From Butyrivibrio sp. (GTDB lineage Bacteria > Bacillota > Clostridia > Lachnospirales > Lachnospiraceae): a DNA stretch of 36,365 bases. The position numbers were made by a program, and so were the translations under genes. The notes below the pieces were generated by a model that saw nothing but the letters and a program-made list of their open reading frames with translations, did not search any database and was not told where the DNA came from. Position 1 is the stretch's first letter, and each line of letters opens with the position of its first letter. Location of the stretch: contig SVFZ01000046.1 of assembly GCA_015056585.1 (NCBI GenBank), forward strand, positions 1-36,365, in the 5' to 3' direction. This document shows positions 9,054 to 17,811 of the stretch, piece after piece.

Positions 9054-10105
9054 CAGTATAGACTTCCTGAATTAACGACCGGCTGTGCGTCGTGATTTCC
9101 GCAAAGAACTACGAGAAGATTTGATACCATTGCTGCCTTTCTCTCCTCATCCAGTTCCACAAGTTCTTTTTCATTAAGGCGCTCAAGTGCAAGCTCAACC
9201 ATTCCTACTGCGCCATCAACAATGAGCTTTCTGGCATCTACTACTGCTGCCGCCTGCTGCCTCTGAAGCATTGCTGCTGCAATTTCAGGAGCATAAGCAA
9301 GATATGTGATCCTTGCATCTACTATCTCAATTCCAGCCTCTGATACTTTTTCCTGTATTTCTTCCATGATCCTGTTTGCAACAAGTTCTGTTGAACCGCG
9401 AAGGCTTCCGTCATCAGCCTGTCCATCGCCTGTTGTATCAACATTTTCTGTCACATCATATGGATAAAGCTTAACTACGTTTCTGACTGCTGTATCGCAC
9501 TGAAGTGAAAGATATTCCTTGTAATTGTCTACTGCAAAAACAGCCTTGGCTGTATCTGTAACTCTCCACATAACTGCAACAGCGATTTCTACAGGGTTAC
9601 CTAAGATATCGTTTACCTTCTGGCGAGAGTTTGAAAGTGTCATAACCTTAAGAGAAATCTTCTTATTCTTGACGGAAGCATCAAGATTAACATTTGCTCC
9701 GTTTGTAAGAACAGTTGCAATCTTGCCCTTACTGCCGTCAGTGATGTCTCCGCTCTGGCCAAGCTTGGTATCTGCTGCAGGATTTACTGCTGTGCAGAAG
9801 GGATTAACAAAGTAGAAACCGTCATCTCTGATCGTTCCGACGTATTTACCGAAAAGTGTGAGTACCAGCGCCTCTCCCGGCTTTAATATCTTAAGACCAA
9901 GATATGGAATCCAGCCCACACAAAGGTAGATCAGGCTGACAACAAATACTGTTACGCTAAGTGCTGTGTGAGCATCTCCGTCAATTCCGATCGCTCCCCA
10001 TATCATAAGCGCTATTGCAGCCAGATATGCAACGCTTGCAATTATCAGTGCTGCAAAGCCATTTTTGTGTCCGTTCAATTCTTTTTCTGTAATGTTTGTA
10101 TTCAT
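9053..10105 (-). CDS. SPFH/Band 7 (prohibitin-like) membrane protein
   Basis: 350 residues. Two hydrophobic helices near the N-terminus (about 17-42 and 48-70) are followed by the SPFH domain: PGEALVLTLFGKYVGTIRDDGFYFVNPF at roughly 77-105, then the long beta/alpha core to about 290. It contains IVDARITYLAYAPEIAAAMLQRQQA, the conserved stretch leading into the C-terminal helix. Family role: oligomeric scaffold in detergent-resistant membrane regions; the specific client is unknown. An unusual polar insert (TTGDGQADDGS) sits around 225-235. First gene of a two-gene operon with the RHH protein; its promoter and probable operator are about 115-150 bp upstream. Confidence 0.88.
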   Translation of the reverse strand: MNTNITEKELNGHKNGFAALIIASVAYLAAIALMIWGAIGIDGDAHTALSVTVFVVSLIYLCVGWIPYLGLKILKPGEALVLTLFGKYVGTIRDDGFYFVNPFCTAVNPAADTKLGQSGDITDGSKGKIATVLTNGANVNLDASVKNKKISLKVMTLSNSRQKVNDILGNPVEIAVAVMWRVTDTAKAVFAVDNYKEYLSLQCDTAVRNVVKLYPYDVTENVDTTGDGQADDGSLRGSTELVANRIMEEIQEKVSEAGIEIVDARITYLAYAPEIAAAMLQRQQAAAVVDARKLIVDGAVGMVELALERLNEKELVELDEERKAAMVSNLLVVLCGNHDAQPVVNSGSLY

Positions 10106-10206
10106 AACTTATCCACCCTTTCTGAAATATGATGTTGTTCGTTATTGAGCTGTTTTGCTTTCTCAATTGAATTATGTTGGTTGATTTTTTCGTTGCCAAA
10201 TCACTC

Positions 10207-10239
10207 ATGTATCTTGTTGATATCATTATGATATCATTA
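10207..10239 (-). promoter_or_regulatory. Tandem 11-bp operator (TGATATCATTA) for the SPFH-RHH operon
   Basis: Two identical 11-bp units at 10218-10228 and 10229-10239, each containing the 8-bp palindrome TGATATCA; a weaker TATC core sits 11 bp further (10210-10213). One helical turn spacing places all sites on the same face of DNA, as expected for cooperative RHH dimers. The units overlap the -10 box, so binding would block transcription. Confidence 0.6.
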
Positions 10240-10255
10240 ATAATCTTTTTGTCAA
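10228..10255 (-). promoter_or_regulatory. Promoter of the SPFH-RHH operon
   Basis: Minus strand consensus TTGACA (10250-10255), 16-bp spacer, then TATCAT (10228-10233, five of six matches to TATAAT). The -10 is made from the junction of the two operator repeats. Confidence 0.65.
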
Positions 10256-10290
10256 TATACCCTAAAGTGAATTTTTTAAATCGCCCCAAC

Positions 10291-10326
10291 AAAAAAATAC
10301 CCATAGATTGTCTCAATCCATGGGTA
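10291..10326 (-). terminator. Intrinsic terminator after the thioesterase gene
   Basis: 13-bp stem with one mismatch (10298-10310 with 10314-10326, loop TCT), followed on the minus strand by seven T (10291-10297). It starts 13 bp past the thioesterase stop and separates that gene from the SPFH promoter. Confidence 0.85.
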
Positions 10327-10338
10327 CTTTTATAATTC

Positions 10339-10845
10339 CTAGAAGCCTTCCATTCTGCGCTGGCGGCGGAGTTCTCTTCTCTTCTCGGCGCCCTGCCATT
10401 CAGCTTTCTCGTTTTCTGTTCTGACATTAAGTCCGTAAGGAACTACAACCGGTGTGCCGTCGTTATCAACACATACCTCCGTGAGATAAGCTCTGTTAAG
10501 CACATGTCTCATACCGGTTCTGACATCTTCAACGTAAGTATCTACTCGAACTTCCATAGAAGTTCTGCCTACATATGTAATCTTGCCGATGATAACAAGA
10601 ATATCTCCAAGCTGAGCCCCCTGCTTGAACTGCATATTATCAACAGCAGCAGTTGCAATAGGGTTTCCTGAATGGCGAAGCGCTACAGTTCCTGCAACTT
10701 CATCTATCCATGCCATCAGCTGTCCGCCAAAAAGCTTGTTCTGGGCGTTGATCTCGTCATACTTAACGACCTTGGTCCATTCGGTAATGGAGTCCTCAAC
10801 GTTCTTGTTGGCAATCTGCTTGTCTACGTGAAAAACCTTCATCAT
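10339..10845 (-). CDS. Hotdog-fold acyl-CoA thioesterase (YciA/BFIT type)
   Basis: 168 residues. The N-terminal half contains the classical acyl-CoA hydrolase pattern: NKLFGGQLMAWIDEVAGTVALRHSG, where the Asn and Asp/Glu region forms the active site at the hotdog dimer interface, then VDNMQFKQGAQLGD and a beta strand with VRVDTY. Reaction: hydrolysis of acyl-CoA to free acid and CoA in the cytoplasm. The C-terminus is an unusual basic, glutamine/arginine-rich tail (RRELRRQRRMEGF), possibly a flexible RNA- or membrane-contacting extension. ATG follows GGAGG by 7 bases. Monocistronic, with its own terminator. Confidence 0.88.
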   Translation of the reverse strand: MMKVFHVDKQIANKNVEDSITEWTKVVKYDEINAQNKLFGGQLMAWIDEVAGTVALRHSGNPIATAAVDNMQFKQGAQLGDILVIIGKITYVGRTSMEVRVDTYVEDVRTGMRHVLNRAYLTEVCVDNDGTPVVVPYGLNVRTENEKAEWQGAEKRRELRRQRRMEGF

Positions 10846-10895
10846 ACCCGCACCTCCTAAGAGTTTTCGTATAATAGATATACGACTTATATCAT

Positions 10896-11927
10896 TTATT
10901 TTACCTTATTTGTGCGCGCATCGAAAGCCCAAAGTACCGCCTTTGTAAAAGTGATCACAAAAGCGTTTGGATGTCTCATGCAAAAATAGATCAGTTTATT
11001 TGACTTTGAGGACACGTCTACATTTGTCCTGATGATTTTTTCCCTGATATCTTTTCGCAAAAAGAGATTTCGAACTCTCGAAACGGTATTGCCATCCCTG
11101 CATCTGAGCTCACTTTTCATAACAACAAAAAGAATTCTCACATACTCTTTATCCAGCTGCTCATCTGCATTTGAAATGCTCTTTTCCTTTAAAATCCTGC
11201 GAAATGTAACATCAGTAAGTTCCAGATTGTCCATTATCTTAGGATCGTAGCCATGAGCCATGGAATCTGAAACAAGGCGATAATGATAAAAGTAAGCACC
11301 CTCCATGATAACAAGTATTTTGCAGTCGCACAGGCAGGGCAAAGTGATGTTCACATCCTCACTCATTTTTATTCTGGAATCGCAATATTGCAGATTATCG
11401 AGAATAAGCTTTTTTGAAATAAGCTTCATACATCTGGACATAGTCACAGGGCGAACCTCGCATCCAAGAAGCTTTCCCCTGACTGCCTCAAGGTTTTTTC
11501 CCAAATACACTCCCGGCTTAAGTCCCTGGGTTTCTTTGCGTCTCTCTCCCGCCTTTTCGATTATGTAATTGCCGGAGATTATCTCGCAATCGGCAAAAGA
11601 GCTGTCTACATGGGCATAAAGCTTCTCACACATATCTGTGTCAACCCAGTCGTCACTGTCGATAAAGCACACATAATCTGCCTTGGCATTATTTACTCCG
11701 CAGGTCCAGGCTGACTGAAGTCCGCCGTTTTCCTTGTGAATAACCTTTACCCTTTCATCCTTCCCGGCATATTCATCGCAAATACCCGGGCTCACGCCGT
11801 CAGTTGAGCCGTCGTCCACAAGGATGATCTCTATATCAGTCATGGTCTGCGAAATCACAGAATCCACGCATTGTCTTAAATAATCGCCCGTATTGTAAAC
11901 AGGTATTATCATCGATATCTTAGGCAT
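10896..11927 (-). CDS. GT2-family glycosyltransferase
   Basis: 343 residues. An N-terminal GT-A domain starts at once (KISMIIPVYNTGDYLRQCVDSVISQT), with LVDDGSTDG around 36-44, NGGLQSAWTCGV around 67-80 and the metal/nucleotide-sugar-binding DSDDW near residue 90. The C-terminal 130 residues are helical and basic and look like the acceptor region of polysaccharide glycosyltransferases; no clear transmembrane helix is visible. Likely role: transfer of a sugar from a nucleotide sugar during surface polysaccharide or teichoic-acid-like assembly. It lies 124 bp downstream of the response regulator and may be co-transcribed, but a functional link to pectin use is not implied. Confidence 0.85.
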   Translation of the reverse strand: MPKISMIIPVYNTGDYLRQCVDSVISQTMTDIEIILVDDGSTDGVSPGICDEYAGKDERVKVIHKENGGLQSAWTCGVNNAKADYVCFIDSDDWVDTDMCEKLYAHVDSSFADCEIISGNYIIEKAGERRKETQGLKPGVYLGKNLEAVRGKLLGCEVRPVTMSRCMKLISKKLILDNLQYCDSRIKMSEDVNITLPCLCDCKILVIMEGAYFYHYRLVSDSMAHGYDPKIMDNLELTDVTFRRILKEKSISNADEQLDKEYVRILFVVMKSELRCRDGNTVSRVRNLFLRKDIREKIIRTNVDVSSKSNKLIYFCMRHPNAFVITFTKAVLWAFDARTNKVK

Positions 11928-12051
11928 GTAACTACTCCCTTTTTCTCAGGATATACTTCAAATGAAGCTACGAATTGCCTTTTGAAAAAAACTCGTACCT
12001 CTTCATCATAAAAGTCACTGTCTATTCTATCACATATCCGGCGCAGTTTCT

Positions 12052-13518
12052 CTATGCCATGATGTTTCTGCGATATTCGCCGGGCGAAACACCAACAGCG
12101 TGCTTGAAGTTTTTGAGGAAATGCTTGTCGTTTTCATAGCCAACCATGGCGCCTATTTCGTTTATCCTAAGTTCGGTTTCGGCCAGGAGCTTTTTGGCTT
12201 CCTCTATTCTAAGGTCCCGGACATAGGATACAAAATTGGTTCCGGTATAATCCTTAAATTCCTTGGAGAAAAGCGAATAATTCATGGAAACATAGTTGGA
12301 AACCATAGCCATATTGATATCAGACCTGTAGTTTTCCCTTATATAGGAGAGTGCTTTAGCAATCTTCTTGTCATTTATGCCCTCCGCTTCATCCCCGGAT
12401 AGTTTGCTGTTTTCCTGAAATACAGCCTCAAGAAACGCCTCTTTATACTCATAGATGCTCTCATACAAAAAGGGGCTGCTCAGACCCTCAGGAAATGAGT
12501 GCTTATATATGGTTCCAAACTCGTTTATGAAAAGAGCTATTGCCTGAGCAAAGTCATCAGCCCTTATCTGTCCCCGCTCCGCTGCGGTAAAAAAGCCGTT
12601 CCACTCCTTTTCAATCTGGCTTATCTTATCAGTTCCCATCAGATGCACTCTGATATCAAGCGCTGACTTGTCGCAAAGCTTTTTGCCGTTTTCCATAAGT
12701 TTCTCCGGGACAACAGGATTTTTTTCGGAATCCATAACAATATTTCCGGCAAAAAAGGCTCTTTCTCTCCTTTCTTTTGCCTGAAGATAAGCCTTTTTAA
12801 GGTTACCTGTATCTGTGCACACATCACTGATGCCTGCTGTAGAAGAAAAGCCTTCATCACAGTCCTGTATCTGCCTCAAAATGCGCTCATGAATATTTCC
12901 TCCGATGATATAGACTTCTCCTCCGTCAATCTCCGCAATGGGCGAAAGGCTCTCCAGCTCTTTTTGTACATCATCATCCCTGCAGGATACAAGGACGTAA
13001 AACTCATCCCCTACCTCAGTTTTAATGTTCTTTCCCAGTGCGGCAAGGTTCTCTTCGTTGGTGCCGTTCTCATCACTGTCGGTCAAAATGTATTTTAGGA
13101 ACTGCTTCCCCAGCTTTTGTGTGATCTTCTCGCGGCTGATCTTCTCAGAGATTTCAGCCTCAAGCTTCTCCATCACTTCTTTTAACTTATCTCTCTCAAC
13201 AGGCTTTAAGATGTACTCTCTTGCGCCGCCTCTCATCATCTCCACGGCATAGGAAAAATCGTCATATCCGCTGACCGCGATCACTATCGGTGGATTCTCA
13301 AGCTCCTGCATGGCTTCAACCAGCTCAATGCCGTTCATCTTGGGCATCCTTATATCCGTAAAAAGAACGTCCACTTCTTTTTCCCGAAGAACCTCCATAG
13401 CCTTTAGGCCATTCGGGCATTCTATGACTTCACCTACAGGGACTCCACATCTTTTTATCATGGTTGATAATCCCTGTCTTATAAGTTTTTCATCCTCTAC
13501 TACCAGTACTGTCTGCAT
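12052..13518 (-). CDS. YesN-type response regulator with AraC DNA-binding domain
   Basis: 488 residues. The receiver domain (1-125) has acidic pocket E8-D9, phospho-acceptor D55 in LFTDIRMPKMNG and Lys in YILKPV. A long middle region with a helical segment (about 110-135) and an unassigned domain follows. The C-terminal AraC/XylS double helix-turn-helix (about 385-488) contains YSLFSKEFKDYTGTNFVSYVRDLRIEEAKKLL and IGAMVGYENDKHFLKNFKHAVGVSPGEYR. Family role: transcription activator of neighbouring carbohydrate-uptake genes upon phosphorylation by the partner kinase. Its start overlaps the kinase 3' end by 29 bp. Probable targets are the importer and the giant rhamnogalacturonan enzyme gene (inference). 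Confidence 0.92.
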   Translation of the reverse strand: MQTVLVVEDEKLIRQGLSTMIKRCGVPVGEVIECPNGLKAMEVLREKEVDVLFTDIRMPKMNGIELVEAMQELENPPIVIAVSGYDDFSYAVEMMRGGAREYILKPVERDKLKEVMEKLEAEISEKISREKITQKLGKQFLKYILTDSDENGTNEENLAALGKNIKTEVGDEFYVLVSCRDDDVQKELESLSPIAEIDGGEVYIIGGNIHERILRQIQDCDEGFSSTAGISDVCTDTGNLKKAYLQAKERRERAFFAGNIVMDSEKNPVVPEKLMENGKKLCDKSALDIRVHLMGTDKISQIEKEWNGFFTAAERGQIRADDFAQAIALFINEFGTIYKHSFPEGLSSPFLYESIYEYKEAFLEAVFQENSKLSGDEAEGINDKKIAKALSYIRENYRSDINMAMVSNYVSMNYSLFSKEFKDYTGTNFVSYVRDLRIEEAKKLLAETELRINEIGAMVGYENDKHFLKNFKHAVGVSPGEYRRNIMA

Positions 13519-15325
13519 CTTGGCCTCTCTTCATGGGTATTCTTACATATACCTTTGTATAGCATCCTTCCATGGCTGCCACTTCTATTCCGTAGCCATC
13601 GCCGTAAGCCATCCGTATTCTGTCCTGAACATTCTTAAGGCCTATACCGTTTCCGGAGCCACCTTCGGTTTTTATCTCGCCTGAAATCTTTTTCCTTAAG
13701 GTTTGCAGCTGCTCTTCATCCATTCCACGACCGTTATCCGTAATCTCGATGCTGCAGCTGTCCCCCTCTGCTATTCCCTTGACGTAAATGGTGGTATCGT
13801 CAGCCAGCTCTTCGATTCCGTGGATAATGGCATTTTCGATTATGGGCTGCAGAGACATCTTGGGAATCCTCTGCTGCATTATCTCATCCGGAATATTCAG
13901 TGAAAGATATATCTCATAGTCAAATCTTAAGTTGATAAGCGCCATGTAGTTTTTTATGTACTCTATTTCCTCCGATACCATGACCGTTTCAGAAGTCCAT
14001 TTCATGCTGTACCGAAGGAGCTTTCCAAGGCTGGTGATGGCATCCGAGATATCGTAGTCCTCTTTTATCTCAGCCATCATCTTAATGGATTCCAGCACGT
14101 TGTAGATAAAATGTGCGTTGATCTGATTCTGAAGCGCCTTGATCTGAGAATCTTTTACCAGCACCTCTCTGCTGATATTTTCTTTCATAAGATCCTGGAT
14201 GTTATCAAGCATCCTATTGACCTGATGGGCAAGTTCTCCCATTTCGTCGCTTCTTCCATCTTCCTTTGTCCTGACGAACATATCTCCGCCGCGGACTTTC
14301 CTGATTGTGGAAAGAACTTCATAAAACTTCTTTAAAACGTGCCCAACCACCACATCAATGACAAATGCCATACCTGCCAGGATTATCAACATTCCGATGA
14401 TATAGTTGGTGCGCAGTTTGTACACTTCATTCAAGCTGTCAGTAATATCGGTGGCGGAAACCAAAGTGCCGTGAAGCTCCGGAATATACATACCGGAAAT
14501 CACGCTTTTCTTTTCCTTTTTATAGCTGGTGGCAATCCTTGAAAGATCTCCGCTTTCGGATTGCTTTTTCATGCTCTCTGCCAGCTGTGTTGCAACCTCT
14601 GCAAGGCTTTTGTCCTGATTGCTGCCGTAAATTATCCTGCCCTCATCTGTAACAAAGCAGCTGCTCTCGCCTTCTATATTCTCATACATAGAGGGGAACA
14701 TGGTCTTCATGGCCATATTTGCCTCAATTACGCCTATTTTGCCGTGAACTCTGTCCGCCATAGGAGTTATAAGTCCGATCAGCGGAACATCCTCAGAGCC
14801 GGGAAAAAGCTTGTCAGTATAGTCAAATATCCAGCCACCGTCAGAGGACAAAAGAGCCCAGGACTGCCTGTTCATTCTTTCTCTGGTAAAAAGAACCGGC
14901 ATCATCTCCTGAACATTGTCGTTTACCGCGTAGTACCTGACTCCCCTTAAAACCGGGTTGTTGTTTATAAGCCTTTCCAGCGCTGCCACATCGTTTCTGT
15001 AGATATCAATCCACTGTCTGGTGCTGTAGTGTCCATTCTGGGCAGCGCATATAAGGACATTGTTCATGGTGTCATTGGTCAGAAAGAACTGCGTAGTCAT
15101 GTTTATGGAATCGATGTTATTGGCTATACTGTCCCTTCGCCTCTCCATGGTGGCCTGCATGAAGTTCACATTCTCTTTTATGGAAGACTGCTCCATGTTG
15201 TAAAAGACAATTCCGCCCAGGACTGCAATCGGCAGCATAACAAAGATAAGCACTACGCCGGTAAGTCTGGTATTCAGTTTAAGGCCGTTAATCAAGGCCA
15301 AGCTTTTCCTTTGCGCTTTCGACAT
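13490..15325 (-). CDS. YesM-type sensor histidine kinase
   Basis: 611 residues from ATG 15325. An open extension to 15448 lies inside the upstream binding-protein gene and has no initiation site. TM1 is about 22-43, the extracellular sensing domain about 44-305, TM2 308-328, a HAMP linker about 329-382 ends in a coiled coil, and a His_kinase domain has phospho-acceptor H405 in QINAHFIYN. The HATPase_c domain has N498 (IENAIIHG), DNGRGM at 530-535 and GIGLKNV. This is the family of B. subtilis YesM/LytS-type kinases that sense sugars outside the cell. The gene overlaps the preceding binding protein by 38 bp and the following regulator by 29 bp, so the three are coupled. The ribosome binding site is weak (AGGAAAAGAG), as often seen for coupled genes. 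Confidence 0.92.
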   Translation of the reverse strand: MSKAQRKSLALINGLKLNTRLTGVVLIFVMLPIAVLGGIVFYNMEQSSIKENVNFMQATMERRRDSIANNIDSINMTTQFFLTNDTMNNVLICAAQNGHYSTRQWIDIYRNDVAALERLINNNPVLRGVRYYAVNDNVQEMMPVLFTRERMNRQSWALLSSDGGWIFDYTDKLFPGSEDVPLIGLITPMADRVHGKIGVIEANMAMKTMFPSMYENIEGESSCFVTDEGRIIYGSNQDKSLAEVATQLAESMKKQSESGDLSRIATSYKKEKKSVISGMYIPELHGTLVSATDITDSLNEVYKLRTNYIIGMLIILAGMAFVIDVVVGHVLKKFYEVLSTIRKVRGGDMFVRTKEDGRSDEMGELAHQVNRMLDNIQDLMKENISREVLVKDSQIKALQNQINAHFIYNVLESIKMMAEIKEDYDISDAITSLGKLLRYSMKWTSETVMVSEEIEYIKNYMALINLRFDYEIYLSLNIPDEIMQQRIPKMSLQPIIENAIIHGIEELADDTTIYVKGIAEGDSCSIEITDNGRGMDEEQLQTLRKKISGEIKTEGGSGNGIGLKNVQDRIRMAYGDGYGIEVAAMEGCYTKVYVRIPMKRGQDADSTGSRG

Positions 15326-16898
15326 ATTGGTATCTCTTTTCCTGAAGAAGATTAAAGCCCAGGGCATTTCTGTCTGCAATGAATTTCTCCAAAACAGAGT
15401 CGAACTCTTCGTCGCTCTTTGCAAGAAGAAGGTTCTGCAGGGTTTCACTCCAGAGTTTCTCTATTCTGGCATATGAGTAGGAATCCTCTGTATCCGCCGG
15501 GAGAATGACATCATAAACTCCCGTATATGTAGCATAGGGGTAAGTCCATTTTTCCAGCTGCGCTGTGGGACCTTTCTTTTCCTGCGCCCACTTAAGCTGC
15601 ATTACATTGTCCTGAAACATCCAGTAGGCATCATCCGCTCCGTAAAGAGCATCATAGGCAGCCCTGTCAGTATCAAGAAGATGCTGAACCTCGGGCTTTA
15701 CCACCTCTTTTCCATCCACATAGTCATAGGTTACACCCTCAACTCCAAGATAAACCATCTTCTGGCCCTCCTCGGAGAGCATGTAATCTATGAATTTGAT
15801 GGCCCTGTCCGGATTTTTGCAATTCTTGCTGACCATAGTTATGGTCCATCCGCTTACAGTATTTGTGGGAAGCACATGAGCATCCCTGTTCTTATTCCTT
15901 GGTCCATCAACTGCGATGTATATGCTGTCAGGATTTTTTGCATAAAGAGCTTTCTGCTGGGAAGACATGTCGGTATACTGATACATCATGCAGAAATACC
16001 TGCCCTCTTCGATCTTTTCCTCCATCTGGACTCTCTGATCTATGAAAAGATCTGTGGAAAGAAGCCCCTGCTGCCCAAGGCGTCTGAACATTTTAAGCCA
16101 CTCGATGTACTCAGGATCCGTATCCCTGTCATAAAGTTTTCCGTCCTTTTCATAAGGAATGGCCAGAAAGTTCTGCAGATATGCATCAAAAGAAACATTT
16201 CCCGTATCATCAAAGATATGCGCACCGATAGGTATAAGCGGTTTTCCGTCAACCTCCGGAAACATCTCATAGGCTTTTTTTACTGCTGCCTCAAAGCCCT
16301 CTATGGTGGTCATATCAGGGCTTCCTATGGCTTCATAAATATCCTTTCTCACAAGGAAAGTCTGATTGGAGCCAATATTGTCATGATTTTTTACATCGTC
16401 CGGAGTTACCGAGGAGCAGGGATACCCATAGATATTTCCGTCTGCCTGGGTGTACCAGGATACGGCCTGCGGATCTGCCACCTGGTAAAAATAGGGGTCA
16501 TATTCATCCGCCAGCTCATTCAGCGCATAGACCATTTTCCCCTGGATCATCTCATTGACTTGAGGCTCCCACCAGCCTAAAGTGATTAAGTCCGGGAGGG
16601 AGCCTGAAGCTATCAGTGAATTCAGTTTTTCTTCTTCATTACCAAGAGGTGTAATGAAGTTTATATCCACGCCGGTTTTGTCGGTGATTGCCTTTGATAC
16701 TGCATTATCGCCCCACCTGGTATTAAACCAGGAGTAGTTGATATACCAGTCAAAAGACACCTTATCCTCATCGGAAATGTATGCAGCACTTCCTTCATCT
16801 TCAAAACCGTTTTGTGTTTTTGTGTTAAGTGTACAGCCTGTCAGCAAAAGCGCAGGTAAAAGCGCGATCACAAGGCTCTTTGCAGACACTCTTTTCAA
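15288..16898 (-). CDS. LplA-like extracellular solute-binding lipoprotein, second in locus
   Basis: 536 residues. Lipoprotein signal: KR, a hydrophobic core and lipobox LTGC with Cys22. The start is a TTG at 16898 about 11 bases after AAAGGG, an unusual choice forced by the absence of an in-frame ATG upstream of the signal peptide. The body looks like family 1/LplA binding proteins (GVDINFITP, ASGSLPDLITLGWWE, SGWTITMVSKNCKNPDRAIKFIDYMLSEEGQ). It is wedged between the permeases and the histidine kinase, overlapping the kinase start. It may supply the same importer with a second ligand class, or present ligand to the sensor kinase; which is true cannot be read from sequence. Confidence 0.88.
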   Translation of the reverse strand: MKRVSAKSLVIALLPALLLTGCTLNTKTQNGFEDEGSAAYISDEDKVSFDWYINYSWFNTRWGDNAVSKAITDKTGVDINFITPLGNEEEKLNSLIASGSLPDLITLGWWEPQVNEMIQGKMVYALNELADEYDPYFYQVADPQAVSWYTQADGNIYGYPCSSVTPDDVKNHDNIGSNQTFLVRKDIYEAIGSPDMTTIEGFEAAVKKAYEMFPEVDGKPLIPIGAHIFDDTGNVSFDAYLQNFLAIPYEKDGKLYDRDTDPEYIEWLKMFRRLGQQGLLSTDLFIDQRVQMEEKIEEGRYFCMMYQYTDMSSQQKALYAKNPDSIYIAVDGPRNKNRDAHVLPTNTVSGWTITMVSKNCKNPDRAIKFIDYMLSEEGQKMVYLGVEGVTYDYVDGKEVVKPEVQHLLDTDRAAYDALYGADDAYWMFQDNVMQLKWAQEKKGPTAQLEKWTYPYATYTGVYDVILPADTEDSYSYARIEKLWSETLQNLLLAKSDEEFDSVLEKFIADRNALGFNLLQEKRYQYVESAKEKLGLD

Positions 16899-16978
16899 CA
16901 GTGTTACGCCCTTTCTTTCATATGGGTAATATAATCCTTACATAATACCATTTAAAAGTCAGAATACCAATAGGTTTA

Positions 16979-17806
16979 TTACTCTTTTACGCTACCAGCA
17001 GAAATACTGTTGATGATGTATTTTGAACAGAAGCAGAAAACAATAATGATAGGCACAACTGAGATTGCGACGCCAAGGTAGATCGCTCCCTGGTTCTTTT
17101 GCAGATCAGTTGCTGCATTTAAAGTAGATATCATAACAGGAAGTGTCATTTTCTTGGGTGTGTTAAGGAGAATGAGCGGAACCAGATAGGAGTTCCAGTT
17201 GCCGATGAATGCTCCGATTGACATGGTTGCAATTCCCGGTGCCATAATAGGCAGTACTATCCTGTGGAAAATATGTATCTCAGATGCGCCATCAATTCTT
17301 GCCGCTTCCAAAAGCGCTTTGGAAAGTGTGGCCTGAACGTACTGCCTGAGGAAAAATACAATTCCCGGAGCAGCAATTGCAGGAATGATAAGGGGTATAT
17401 ATGAATCAATAAGGTGCAGCTTCTGGCACAGATTGTAAAAACCAATGAGGGAGAGCTGACCGGGTATCATCATGAATATAACAATTATCTTGAACAAAAG
17501 GTTATTCCCCTTCCACTCATACATTGCCATTCCAAAGGCTGTGATAGCTGAGAAATAGGCTGTGAGGAGAGTTGCCGGGACAGCGACTTTAACGCTGTTG
17601 AAGAACCCAAGGAAAAGATTGACATAGTCAAATAGTACTTTCCAGTTATCCCTAAGGCTCTTTCCCGGCAGAAAGGAAAATGAGTGAGTTATCTCAACTC
17701 CGGAACGTGTGGCATTTACGATCATAAGCCAGAAGGGAAGAAGACACATAAGAGCCAGCACAATAAGTGCAATATATAAAACAACTTTTTTTACCTTATT
17801 AAGCAT
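16979..17806 (-). CDS. CUT1 sugar ABC permease (MalG/LplC type)
   Basis: 275 residues with six hydrophobic helices. The permease loop EAARIDGASEIHIFHRIVLPIMAPG (about 180-204) is the characteristic EAA motif of the second permease of carbohydrate importers. Family role: with its partner it forms the transmembrane channel for an oligosaccharide. It starts 5 bp after the partner permease stop. The energising ATPase is not in the window; CUT1 systems in Firmicutes commonly share a genome-encoded MsmX-type ATPase. Confidence 0.92.
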   Translation of the reverse strand: MLNKVKKVVLYIALIVLALMCLLPFWLMIVNATRSGVEITHSFSFLPGKSLRDNWKVLFDYVNLFLGFFNSVKVAVPATLLTAYFSAITAFGMAMYEWKGNNLLFKIIVIFMMIPGQLSLIGFYNLCQKLHLIDSYIPLIIPAIAAPGIVFFLRQYVQATLSKALLEAARIDGASEIHIFHRIVLPIMAPGIATMSIGAFIGNWNSYLVPLILLNTPKKMTLPVMISTLNAATDLQKNQGAIYLGVAISVVPIIIVFCFCSKYIINSISAGSVKE

Positions 17807-17811
17807 GATCT

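Noticed and set aside
9981-10427. 148-codon minus-strand frame between SPFH and thioesterase genes
   Set aside because: It crosses a terminator, a promoter and two real genes in the wrong frame; the sequence has no protein-family character.
13490-15448. Longer start for the histidine kinase at 15448
   Set aside because: The extra 41 residues are read from inside the binding-protein gene and precede the natural KAQRKSLALINGLKLNTRL cytoplasmic start; ATG 15325 gives the normal topology.
15681-16580. 299-codon plus-strand open frame
   Set aside because: It lies wholly antisense to the LplA-like binding protein gene, has a His/Ile-rich composition typical of reverse-complement reading, and no initiation site.
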